Source: Larix kaempferi (lineage: Eukaryota; Streptophyta; Pinopsida; Pinales; Pinaceae). Taken from it: a DNA stretch of 64,000 nucleotides. The translations under genes and the position numbers were made by a program. The stretch spans positions 39,013,501-39,077,500 of the forward strand of contig BSBM01000106.1 of the NCBI GenBank assembly GCA_027924585.1, read 5' to 3'. The notes under the pieces were generated by a model. That model was not told the origin of the DNA and did not search any database. It saw only the letters and a list, made by a program, of their open reading frames with translations. This document shows positions 1 through 10,129 of the stretch, one piece after another (the first letter of the stretch is position 1; the number at the start of each line of letters is the position of its first letter).

Positions 1-1298
1 ATTTGGCTCATCCTCAGAAGGAGACACTACATTTTTTACAACTTCTCCTACAGTCTAGAAATCTCTGTGTTCTTCCAAGGGAGGTGGCTGATGTGATATG
101 ATAGTATTACGACTAGAGCCTTTCCTTGAAGGAACTGGAATGCGCATATTTTCCAACTTGGTTGAAACTAACTCAGAATTAGATGCCGAAGAACTAGGAA
201 TGTGAGAAGGATCATGACTATGATGACTAGATGACTCAGGTGGTAGAAGAAAACCAGGGACATGAGGATATGCAGATAAAACATTATTTTGAGGATCTGA
301 AGGAGTTTGAAAAATAACAATATTGTTTAAGTTAAAATCTCTTTCAGGTGCATCATTAATTAAGGCATCCTCTTCCCAACTTAAAGAGTTATCATGAATT
401 CAACTTAGATTACCATCTTCCAAGGATAAGTGAGATAAGGAGTCATCCACATCAGAATAGTGGGATACATCAAATTCCTCATTGGCTTCTACTACAACAG
501 TTGTCTCAGGATGGTTTTCCCATGGATAAATAGGTGCAAGCCCATGGCTTTCCCTTTCTCTATTATGATCAGTCAAGGCAAACCACTCTCTAATAGTAAA
601 AGGAATTCTTTCTCCACGCCTAATGTCATCAAACTCATCAACTACAGGAACAGGATCCTCAATATTATTTTCTTCAACATTCGTTTGCTCAGAATGATTT
701 TCCCATGGGATGATGGGTTCCAGACCTTGACACTGCCTTAATAAATTATTATCAATAAGTGCATTGAGTTCTCTAATTGATCTGGGCAAACGTTCACCAC
801 TTCTGATATCATTTAAATCATCATCAACTTCTTCAGGTGTTTGATTTTCAATAACTTGCTCTTGATTTATTATATTATTTTGTTCTTGAACCTGAGGTTG
901 ATTTTCATTTCTTCTCAATTCTTCTATCTCTTCAGCAAATTCATTTCTAAGTAAATCCAAATTGATCCTCCTAACAAGCTCAGCTATCTGCTCTTCTTCA
1001 AAAGAAGAGTCAGAATCTTCCATTACCATGAACATATTTTCTATTTGATCATTTTTCCAAAGTTCATTCTCATCTTCAATAAAATTAGCTTTGGTGTTAT
1101 TTAACAATTCATCCCCATATGTGTTTTTGATCCCTTCATCAAAAGTTTCTGATATTCGGCCTGTAAAAAGTTCAGATCCTGAACCTTCGCCGAAACTGAT
1201 TTATAGCAAAAGTTCCACGATGATTGGTTTTTACTATAACAAGCCCTAGCTTCCAGTTTGTTGCAAGTGCAACAAGTGTCGTAAATGCCATACAATGC
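1..1298 (-). pseudogene. Retroelement polyprotein fragment, acidic region after the protease (copy A)
   Basis: A minus-strand frame starts near 1185 and runs off the left edge of the window. Its first residues, LFTGRISETFDEGIKNTYG, match FYDGHLESYEDGVRNTYG, which follows the protease in the plus-strand copy at 12441-15374. An Asp/Glu-rich stretch follows (residues SSFEEE), then two tandem copies of a module of about 50 residues with the pattern RRGERIP ... PWENH; the other copy has only one. The frame is broken by TGA at 400-402 and by TAG at 55-57, where the other copy encodes Trp in RDFWTVGE. No known catalytic domain is visible. Its position in copy B, between protease and a GPF-like tail, suggests a retroelement accessory region of unknown role. 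The join to an LTR primer site only about 130 bp upstream is abnormal and suggests a chimera or internal deletion. Confidence 0.6.
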
Positions 1299-1314
1299 CT
1301 TCCTTCAGGCGAGT

Positions 1315-1324
1315 TCTGATACCA
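1315..1324 (-). promoter_or_regulatory. Primer-binding site, initiator tRNA-Met type
   Basis: The minus strand reads TGGTATCAGA directly after the LTR terminus ...TAACA. This matches the 3' end complement of initiator tRNA-Met, the usual minus-strand primer of plant copia elements. It fixes 1325 as the inner end of the adjacent LTR. Confidence 0.75.
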
Positions 1325-1952
1325 TGTTAGTTTTTCATCATTTAATTCAATATGATCTAAGATCTTAACTGAGAGAACAAAATGTACAGCATATCAAACA
1401 CAAGAGACAAGGGACACAAAGCATTTCACCGGGGAAAACTAAGAAGGTGAAAAACCCCGCAACTTCCCCAGAGATAGAATGAGCACCAATACAAAACCCC
1501 AAAACAAGAGATAGTCTCCTAGTAGCTTCTCCTCCTCCACTTGTGCGCACTCCTCCTCTTTCTCCCTAATACGAAGTGAGTGAGTGTGTGAATGAATAAA
1601 TAGAGAGGTGCTCCTCTCTATTTATACTTTACCTTTACTTGCCTTTTACTCTAACTGGGCCGACCTCCCTTAGGAGAGTCTAATAACCCATTACCACTTG
1701 TCACTGGGCCGACCCCACTAGGGTGGTCTAATAACCCTTTAACTCATATAGGGCCGACCCCACCAAGGTGGTCTAATAACCCATCAAGTATAAGTTATGA
1801 CACTTATAATATGACTTGCGACACTTGCAAATATAAATGACGACACTTCCAATCGGAGGAATAATACATCTCCGTTGGGGATACAATAAAGTACAAATGT
1901 AATGCATACAATATACAAGTGAACATCTTCCGAAGTTACAAATACATCAACA
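1325..1952 (-). repeat. Copia-type LTR, 628 bp, next to its primer-binding site
   Basis: On the minus strand it begins TGTTGATGTATTTG and ends TAACA against the primer site. A TATA-like TATAAATAGAGAGG lies near + strand 1600-1627. It shares blocks with the LTR at 2026-2570: the start (AACTTCGGAAG), the TATA region, a ggccgacc block and the GGGGAAAAC-type inner end. The two are therefore related but well diverged. The left boundary rests on the primer site; the right boundary is inferred from the aligned starts. Confidence 0.65.
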
Positions 1953-2025
1953 CTGAACGGATGGTCTACAAACATTGATTACTCTATCTCATGCTCTCCC
2001 TTTGTGCTAGTAATGGGTGCACACA

Positions 2026-2570
2026 TGTTAGATTTTTATACAATTATAGTAGTATAATTTAATTGCATATGAACAATCAGATCACTAGAAGAAAGACAAA
2101 GCACAAAAACAAAGAACACGAGAATTTATCATGGGAAACCCAATTGGGAGAAAACCCAGCAACCTTCGTATAGAGATGAATAATTCTGAGAACAGAGTAC
2201 AAAGAAGAGAGAAAGTAGAATATCTCTCTAAGTAAAACCCCAAAATCAGCTTCTCCTAGCTGCAGGTGTGAGCTCCTCTCCAAGTGATGCGAACTTGTGT
2301 GAGTGAGTGAATGACCAAATGAGGCAAAATTCCTCTCTATTTATACAATTGCCAAAACTGGCATTTTCCCTAACTAGGCCGACTTGTCTTGGGGAAGATA
2401 AAAATACATTTAATAATTATTTTATTTATTTGATTTTCTCCCCAAGGTTTACATTGATTCTTTCAAGGGTTTACATGATTAATTACATCAAAAACATCTC
2501 CTGTAGGAGGTACAAAACAATACAATAAAATACAATAAGAATAACTTCCGAAGTTGCACTAATTCCAACA
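2026..2570 (-). repeat. Copia-type 3' LTR, 545 bp, with polypurine tract
   Basis: On the minus strand the LTR starts TGTTGGAATTAGTGC immediately after a purine tract (TGAGAGGGAG, + strand 2571-2580) and ends CTAACA. It has the same TATA-like region as the neighbouring LTR. The tract lies to the right, so this is the 3' LTR of an element whose internal part was on the right. Only about 260 bp of that internal part survives before an unrelated repeat begins near 2840. The 73-bp gap to the next LTR itself contains a purine tract. Confidence 0.65.
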
Positions 2571-2840
2571 CTCCCTCTCAACAAGGAAGGTATTCTTCGG
2601 ATATGGTCATCATTGACATCACCATCATCTGGGTTTCATTTGTACATCTATACTGTCTCAATCATCTCTATACATACTGAAGGTTATCAACACAGTCTCA
2701 GTCCTTCGAGAAGTGTCATCATGCATCAACTCCACCAGTCCTTCGGTGAGTCCAAGAGTAGCTTCTCCGTCCTATTGTCCGCCAGATTGCACACCAGCAG
2801 TAGAAATCTTTCGAAAGTTGTCTCCCTCACTGGAAGTGGG
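2571..2840 (-). other. Residual 3' internal sequence of a copia element
   Basis: A short non-coding stretch between the polypurine tract of the LTR at 2026-2570 and the start of the long repeat shared with 10.13-12.44 kb. The open frame on the plus strand here shows no recognisable domain. Confidence 0.4.
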
Positions 2841-5800
2841 GAGAGGTGTGGCCTTGGGGGCAAGCAATGAGCCAGGTACTGTCACCTGAATCCCAGCTCC
2901 TCTGTTTAGGCTAACTCCTAACGAAGCCAAGGGGGGTGGTCCCTACAAAGAGTTTCACTAAGGCTCTTGTTATTTTTTATATGTTTTAAGTGTGGGGTGA
3001 TGCGGATGAGTGTTGTTTAGGAGTTTTCTTAATGATGAGAGATCACAATTTAAATAATTTAAATAAGCACAAGATAAAGCAATCCACGTTGCGATTACAC
3101 AGCATGATTTGAAGAAAAAGCCACTTTGTAAGTTTAAAGCAAGACAACCACGAAAATAGAAATGCTCCAGATAGATAATAAGCAAAATAAAATGATGACA
3201 AGGACCAGTGCCTTGTGGAGTCAAAAAAGTCTTGAGTGCTTGGGTTGCTTGATGCAAGAGTTCAAAGTGGTAATGTTCGTGAGATCGTCCTGCGATTAAT
3301 CTTGGTTTATTGAATATTTTAGTGATCTTGTTTATTAGGCTAAGGAACAAGGATATCAAAAGAGTAGACCAAATGGGAAAAACATTGGCAACCTCTTAGA
3401 TGATAGGTCGGGAGCACCCAGATTCAGAGGATAGGTGTCCGATGTTTGAACCGCCCTCGAGTCTGACAGTGGATTCCCGGCACCACCTGTTTCAGGAAGC
3501 AACCTCAGTATTTAACGCCGATTTGGATTGGGTAACGTTTTAATTAGATTATCACTTGTAAGCTTAGCAAATTCAACACCTTTCTGAGTACTAGCGCAAC
3601 CCTTTCAGGTTGGCAGAGCATACGGGTGTTGAACAATCGACCAAAGTAAATTAATTAATGTGGAGTGTGAGTTGAAGTATTTTATTATTTAAGAGCACAG
3701 TTCAACTCTTCGATAGAGAGCGCTCTTGACTTAGTCTTAAGACCAAAGTTCAAGAGACTTTTCTAATCTGATATGCCTAATGCAGGGGGAAAATGCAAGT
3801 CTAAAATGCTCTCCGACAGAGAGTGCTCTTGACTTGGATTTGGCCAAGTTCAAGAGGCTTTGTTTATTTTACTGGAAAAAAAAAACAGTTGTGAAAACAA
3901 TTATGAAGCTTAGATTACTGAAGGAAAACATATGATAACAAATAATCAAATCAAATGAAATTGAAAACTACTAAGTCTAATATCGAAAACTATGGTCTAA
4001 AACGTAAAAAGCATGAGATTTTAACTTGAAATTATTAAAATGGTAAAACGGACCAGCGAACAACAAATGCCTAAAAGATGCTAGGAATGAGATCTAAAAC
4101 ATAAAATTTTTGAAATATTTTTTGTGTAAAAATCCTATCTTTCAAATGGAAACAAAAGTTTAAACAAATGCAAGCTACACTAATGTAAAAATGAGATCTA
4201 GAATGCTCTAATACTAACTTTTTCAATGCATGAGATTGTAAATGATGTAAAAAATTTACTAAGACTTAACTATGTGAAGCAAACTAAGATCTAACAAATA
4301 TTAATCTTAAGCAAATCGTTTTGTGTTTTCTATGTGAAATTTTAGGGCTCCTTATGAGATGGACGAATGGGAGGAAAGAACTTGAGGGGGATGGATGAGA
4401 GGAGCTTTAAGGAGAGGCTTGAAGACAAAACGAATGGATGAGGGGAGAAGAAATGGGAGCAAGGTGAAGATGTAGGAGGGAAAGAGGATGGAAAAAAGAG
4501 GCCACAAGATGAAGTAGGACGAATGGGAGAATAGCAAGGTTTAGCAAATCAAGTGAAAAGGGAGACAATGTAGAAAACTAGATAGCTAGAAGATGGAAGC
4601 TAGGGTAACCAAGACAACTTGTTTTGAAAAGTTTGTTGATGGAGGAAGAGGCCAAGACTCTTTTAAAGTGTTTCTTCTCTTGAACAAAGAATCCTTTGGG
4701 AACCTGCAAGACAACTTCGATTAGGTGCTAATAACCATTGGTATGCAAAGAGCAACTTGATCTCCAAGTCATTCTCCACCTTATGTGAATCCTGCAAACC
4801 CCCTAAACATCAAACAAGTTAAACCGAATAGTACATTTCTAAGATTTATAGAACATATACTAAATAATGCAAAACTTGAGATAAGGAATAGGGTGAGAAA
4901 GATGTCACCAAGTAATTTGAAAGACAACCCCAAAGCTCTTGTATGGACCTCCAAAGTCAATATTTTATTCAAGAATCAAACAAATATTACAATAGTAGTT
5001 TGGCAGAGTGTTCATGCTCAAAATCTCCATGAAGAATGAGGAGGCAATGCCCTCCTCTTATATAAAAACTAAAGATCAAAACCCTAAAACGAATTGGCAT
5101 AGAGAGAGCCAAGTAACTCGAGTTTTCCAATGGCAAGAGAGCACATAAGCTTGATTTATGAGCTAACTGGGTGTTGGAAGGTAGGAGGGGGGTGAGGTGG
5201 CCTCCACCTAGGCAAGGCACCCACTCCCAAGCCTTGTGAACTCCACCCAACCAATAAACAATTGCCAAATCACAAAAACGTAAGCATGAATGAGGAGGGC
5301 GAAAATCTTGACTAAAAATCACTCCTAGTTCTCCGATTGCTGACTGAACTGACCTGGAGTTGATTGCAATCATCTTAAATGCTTTTTGCCATGTCATTTT
5401 GACTTTTACTTTATTCAATTTGGCCTTTTTTGGAGAGATTTAAATTATCTCCAATTTATTATTTTTTGAATATTTTAATTAATATTTTTCATTTTTTGAT
5501 TTTTTGAGAAAATATTAATTATGAGACCAAATAATTGTCTAAAACTTAGGGTTAGCTAGTCCGGGGATCATGAATGATTTTTGGCTTAAGGTTCAAGCCT
5601 TCAATCACTGAATTCAGATCCTGGATGACTGACATATTACAAAATGAAATTTCTCCATTTAAACTATAGAGAAATTTATTAAAATTTAAAAAATGATTAA
5701 AAAACACAAGATCTGAGGGTCCTAGAGACTTAGGACATGACCAAAACCTATTATAATAGTGTCTAGTAGGATTATATGCATTAGTTGGACTCTAATAACC

Positions 5801-6120
5801 CCCCATGGCTAAAATTTTCAAAATCGGGCATTCCAGCTTTGGAGGAAGCGGGAGAAAACCTCATCGATTATAGCTCGGCTATAGGCAAAGTATAATTGAT
5901 AAGGGAAAAAACTCCCTGGAATACCTTAGTTGCTTAATCAAGTCATGGGGAACCGAGACACTCAGAATCCTACTAGCACACTTTATTACAAACCCCATGG
6001 GGCCATGGTCATATTGACTAAAAACAAAAACCGGCTAGCCAAAATTGGCTAACTGCTGCAATCTGAAACCCGGATACTCTGGAAGTGAACACTGATGTGT
6101 TCCAACACTGGCGGCTCAAT
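2840..6120 (+). repeat. Long non-coding repeat, copy 1 (about 3.3 kb)
   Basis: Several blocks recur in the same order and orientation at 10130-12440: cttgggggcaag, gaagccaagggggg, tagagagtgctcttgac, ggtcctagagacttaggaca and ccagctttggagg. The stretch is AT-rich with short open frames that I consider chance. It may be an old LTR or untranslated leader of the Gag-bearing family at 12.44 kb, because copy 2 ends where that frame begins. Copy 1 ends where the degenerate copia region begins. Confidence 0.5.
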
Positions 6121-6196
6121 AAGGTTTCAACTATTTGTACAAAATAGGTGATAACACGTCCTACCTAGATGTCCGAGAGATAAGCTTTACCATATG

Positions 6197-6540
6197 CTAC
6201 CTGTTCGTCTCATCTGCCGATGGGATCCTCCCATACCTGGCTGAGAACTTGAACGAGTAGAGGTGCACGACCATCTACTACCTATTCGACTCATCTGCCG
6301 ATGGGATCCTCCCATACTTGGCTGAGAACCTAAATGAGTAGAGGTGCATGACCATCTACTACCTGTTTGTCTCATTTGCCGATGGGATCCTCCCATATCT
6401 GGCCGAGAAACTGAACGAGTAGAGGTACGTGTGCAAGCCTCACACGACCATTTACTACCTGTCCGTCTCATTTGCCGATGGGGTTCTCCCATACCTAGCT
6501 GAGAACCTGGACGAGTAGAGGTGCCTGTGTGTAAATCTGG
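6197..6540. repeat. Four tandem copies of an 81-bp unit
   Basis: The unit (ctacctgttcgtctcatctg ... gaggtgcacgac) starts at 6197, 6278, 6359 and 6455. The fourth step is 96 bp because of a 15-bp insertion. The period is a multiple of three, so the minus frame stays open through the array and encodes an Arg/Ser-rich repeat (GGSHRQMRRTGS). I read this as a minisatellite downstream of the copia RNase H, not a gene. Confidence 0.7.
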
Positions 6541-6599
6541 CTCAATATCATCTTTCCCTCTCAAGGAGGGACACGTTATCTTCTACTTCAAGTCTTCCG

Positions 6600-7070
6600 C
6601 GAAAGTACACAATTTATCCCGGGAAGAGGCTTGGTGAGAACATCTACAGTATGGTCATCTATCGGAACATATTGTAACTCAACCGCACCTTTCTGCATAA
6701 TATCACGAACATACTGTAACTCGATCGCACCTTTCTGCACAATATCACGAATGTAGTGATACTATATCTATATGCTTCGACTTGTCATGGAATACTTGAT
6801 TCACTGACATCTGCACAGCTCTGGTTATCACAGTGAATCATAGTAGGCTCTGGAATCTAGCCAAACAATCTCACAAGGAGTTTCCGAAGCCATACAGCTT
6901 CCCGAGCTACTATACTAGCATCCATATACTCGGCCTCTGCAGTACTGAGTGTTACTGAGGTCTGCTTCCTGCTGCACCAGGAAATCACTGCAGAACCTAA
7001 GGTGAAGTAACATCCGAAAGTACTCTTCCTATCTGCAACACATCTAGCCTAGTTTGAGTCTGAAAATCCC
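6600..7070 (-). pseudogene. Copia RNase H domain, degenerate
   Basis: Read on the minus strand after GFSDSN, the frame continues with RCVADRKSTFGCYF, SAVISWCSRKQTSVTLST and AEAEYMDA, the classic copia RNase H core including the catalytic Glu-rich stretch and Asp. It ends with KHIDI, LQYVP and DHTVDVLTKPLPG, the usual C-terminus. Stops and a frameshift break it, for example after SDSN and before IPEPTMIHCDN. Near 6680-6765 the segment encoding RDIVQKGAIELQYV is present twice in tandem (about 42 bp), which is not normal for the family. The element would have needed this domain to degrade the RNA strand during reverse transcription. Confidence 0.75.
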
Positions 7071-8180
7071 TGCAATCTCAAGTCACATTCTGAAGCATAT
7101 CTCAGGCCATATCCCCCAGTGCCACGTAAGTATCTGAGCACATGTTTTGGGGCAACCCAATGAATTTGTATCAGCTCACACATTAACTCGCTGAGAGCAT
7201 GCACAACAAAACATATATCTGGTCTGGTGTTCATCAGATACATCAGAGATCCAATCAGCCGACAATACATAGTGCGATCAATCAAATTTAAATCTGAAGC
7301 AAAGTCCCTTAGCTTCTTCAAATTTGCATCCATCGGTGTGGCCATGGAATTATAGTTCAACATTCCGAATCTCTTCAAAATATCAATGGTGTATTTTCCT
7401 CGACTTAGGAAAATATCCTTTTGCCTTTGCCATACTTTTAATCCCAAGAAGTAATGCATCAATGCAAGATCCTTCATTTCAAACTCAGAGGCAAGCTTCT
7501 TCTTACACCATACAATAAGTTTCTCATTCCTAGTGAGAAACAAATCAACATACAACACCAAAATCAGTTGCTCATCATCCACAACCTTGTAGTAAAGGTT
7601 GGGGTCTGCATCACTCTTGGTGAATCCCAAGCTCACTAGGAATCCGTCTATCCGTCCATACCAAGCACGAGGTGCTTGCTTGAGTCCATATAGGCCTTTT
7701 TTAGCCTATATACGTGAGACTCCTTTCCATGGACAACAAACCCTTCTGGTTGTTCAATATATAACTCTTCCTTGATAACACCATTGAGGAAGGCAGTCAT
7801 GACATCCATCTGATGTAGCTTCCATCCCATAGCTGAAGCAATAGCAATGATCGACCTGATGGAAGTATATCTAGCCACATGAGCAAATGTCTCATCATAA
7901 TCTAGTCCCTCTTTCTGAGACAATCATCTAGTGACAAATCTAGCCTTGTGCTTTTCAACACTGCCATCTGCTCCATGCTTGATTTTGTATAGCCACTTGG
8001 AAGTCACTACTAACTTCCCCTCAAGTCTCGGTACAACCTCCCACACATCATTCTTCATGATGGTTTGGTATTCTTCCATCATGGCATCCTTCCAAACTTG
8101 GTGTCTGGAAGCCTCTTCATAAGTGGTAGGTTCTGAGTCAATGATGTGACTCATCAATGCTACATAACTCGAGAACCTCT
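7049..8180 (-). pseudogene. Copia reverse transcriptase, degenerate
   Basis: The order on the minus strand is EPTTYEEA, WKDAMMEEYQTIMKNDVWEV, SKWLYKIKHGADGSVEKHKA, then DYDETFAHVARYTSIR, HQMDVMTAFLNG, PEGFV, GFTKSDADPNLYY and LILVLYVDLFLT, followed by GLKVWQ, YTIDILKRFGM and GSLMYL. This is the full palm and connection region of a Ty1/copia polymerase. A stop lies at 7922-7924, and there is a frame break near 7640-7680. The YVDD catalytic box reads YVD-L, missing one Asp codon, so the enzyme would be dead even without the stops. It lies between integrase (upstream, to the right) and RNase H, the normal copia order. Confidence 0.85.
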
Positions 8181-8339
8181 AAGGTCTCTTACTTTCTCGG
8201 AAAGTACCATGTAGAGCTTCATGCCCCTCTGCATTCTACAAAGTCTGTTGTGCCCATCTAGGCCTCTTCCGGCCTACTGCAATATCTGTGGGAGCATCAA
8301 CTGGTTCAACTGGATCAATGGGATCGATGGGTTCATCCT

Positions 8340-8700
8340 TCTCTGCTAACTCCCTTTGAACTGCTGGAGGGGAGATGATCTCATCTCCTTTGGGTCTAAC
8401 ATTTCTTCATCATCAATATCCATGTTTGATCCTTTGCCTTTTCTGATAGCCATCTCTTCTTTAAAGGACACATCCCCACTAACTTCAATTTGTCTTGATC
8501 CTGGGATGTAAATTCTGTAAGCCTTTGAAGACTCACTGTATCCCACGAAAGTTCCCTTCTGCTTGAAGGTTCTAACTTCGTTGTTTTCTCCATGGGCACA
8601 TAAATGTAGACTGGACATCCAAAGATACGAAGGTGGCCCACTTCTGGTTTCACTTCTGTGAAAGCTTCTTCCGGAGTCATGTTCTTCAAGATTCTATGTG
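8340..8700 (-). pseudogene. Copia integrase C-terminal region, frameshifted
   Basis: Residues MTPEEAF, RIFGCPVYIYVP and KTTKLEP are followed, after a one-base frame change near 8570, by KGTFVGYSESSKAYRIY and RQIEVSGDVSF. This is the standard linker between integrase core and reverse transcriptase in plant copia polyproteins. Downstream it is low-complexity Asp/Glu-rich (MDIDDEEM), also usual for this linker. Confidence 0.75.
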
Positions 8701-8705
8701 GGCAT

Positions 8706-9745
8706 CTATTCTATACATAGATAGTTGTTCTGGATGCTTCTGTCCACAGGAACATAGGTAGGTAGACTCTGGTCATGTATCATGGCTTTCGCTACCTCCA
8801 CGATTGTTCTGTTTTTTCTTTCCGCAACCCCATTTTCTTGAGGGTTGTAGGGAACTGTGAACTCCCTCTTAATTCTCGCTTCCTTGCAGAAATCATTGAA
8901 ATCTGTAGAGGTATATTCTCCACCAATATCTGATCTCAAGATCTTGATCCTCTTTCCCGTCAGGTTCTCGACTTATGCTTTGAATTCTTTGAATTTACTT
9001 AGTACCTCCTTAGATTCCTTGGTCTTGAGGAAGTATATCCAAGTCTTCCGTAAGTAGTCATCAATGAATGTCACATAGTAACAATAGCCACCCAATGAAG
9101 CAACAGTCATGGGCCCGCACAAGTCAGAGTGCACTAGATCCAAAATTCCTTTAGATCTGCTGTCACTATTCGGGAAGGATCCCTTGGCATTCTTGCCAAG
9201 TGCACATCCTCTACATCTTCCATCATGGTCTTCATGAAGCACTAGTAGACTTGTCACCATATTTCTTAATGCTGAGAGAGCTTTATAGGTGAGATGAGCT
9301 AGTTTTCTGTGCCATAGCTCACCCATGCTGGTAGAATCATGTACTAGAGCTTGAGCTGGTGGAGTGCTTAACTGGTGCAAGCTCTCCTCTCTTACACCAA
9401 TTACTTTGGCTGTATTCATGCTTGAGTTCTTGCGCCAAGCGAGCACTTTCCCATCTAAAAATGCAACTTTATATCCCTTGTCCTCCAATGCAGATATGGA
9501 GACAAGATTTCTTTTCGTACCAGGTACATAAAGTACATCACTCAAGTGTAATGTGTCACTAGACTCTAGCTGAAGGAAGGTAGCCCTAGGTCCCTTCACA
9601 GTATAATTAGCATCATCCCCAAGTACAACGCGGAGATGTGATTCTTTCTCAACTATTTCTGAAAGATTTTCTTTTTAACTAATCATATGTCTAGAAGCAC
9701 CACTATCTATGGGCCAAGTATCACTGGGAATAGTACCTGATAATG
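8706..9745 (-). pseudogene. Copia protease end, GAG-pre-integrase and integrase core, degenerate
   Basis: The minus strand begins with DTWPIDSGASRHM, the aspartic protease active site with its DSG triad, and meets a TAA at 9675-9677. Then come LHLSDVLYVPGTKRNLVS and ELWHRKLAHLTYKALSAL (GAG-pre-integrase zinc-finger region), CRGCALGK, the integrase core LVHSDLCGP and VTFIDDYLRKTWIYFLK, a TAA at 8973-8975, and RSDIGGEYTSTDFNDFC with PQENGVAERKNRTI. The Asp, Asp and Glu of the DDE core are all visible. No Gag is found upstream, so the element is truncated at its 5' side near 9745, as well as lacking recognisable LTRs. Confidence 0.85.
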
Positions 9746-10129
9746 CTGACATTAGAGGAAATTTGAGGTCTAAAATGGGCCTCCTAAGGAAAATAATAAA
9801 ATAATAGTTAAAAGAAAAAATAATATTTATTAATTTTGAAGGAAGAAAGAAAACAAACTACTTTTTTTGTTCGTATTTTCAACATATCTCCCTGTGTTTT
9901 TACTCAAATTTCGAACGGGAGCACTCGTTGGATGCGGAATTGAATTCCGCATCCAATGAGTACCCACACTGCATACTTTTGATGGACCCCGCTGCCCCAA
10001 AAACAAGAAATACCTGAAAAAGCATGAGTCCATGAATTTAACCTCCGTTTCGACAAGATAGTGGCCAATATTCCCGATAATATTAGGCTTGTTGCCGTCG
10101 GGTTAGCACACTTGGTTAACGCAACAGAA
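9746..10129. other. Stretch without a gene
   Basis: AT-rich sequence with a poly-A/T block near 9790-9870 and the palindrome at 9923-9961. A minus frame of 67 codons at 9830-10033 shows no domain I recognise. Confidence 0.4.
9923..9961. repeat. 39-bp near-perfect palindrome
   Basis: Two 19-bp arms (actcgttggatgcggaatt and its complement) surround a single central g at 9942, with one mismatch. The structure would form a very stable hairpin. It lies just upstream of the truncated copia protease; no function is evident. Confidence 0.8.

Noticed and set aside
460-741. Plus-strand open frame opposite copy A
   Set aside because: A shadow of the minus-strand retroelement coding frame.
6187-6564. 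A 125-codon Arg/Ser-rich minus frame
   Set aside because: It is open because the tandem unit is 81 bp, a multiple of three. No sign of a gene beyond the repeat.
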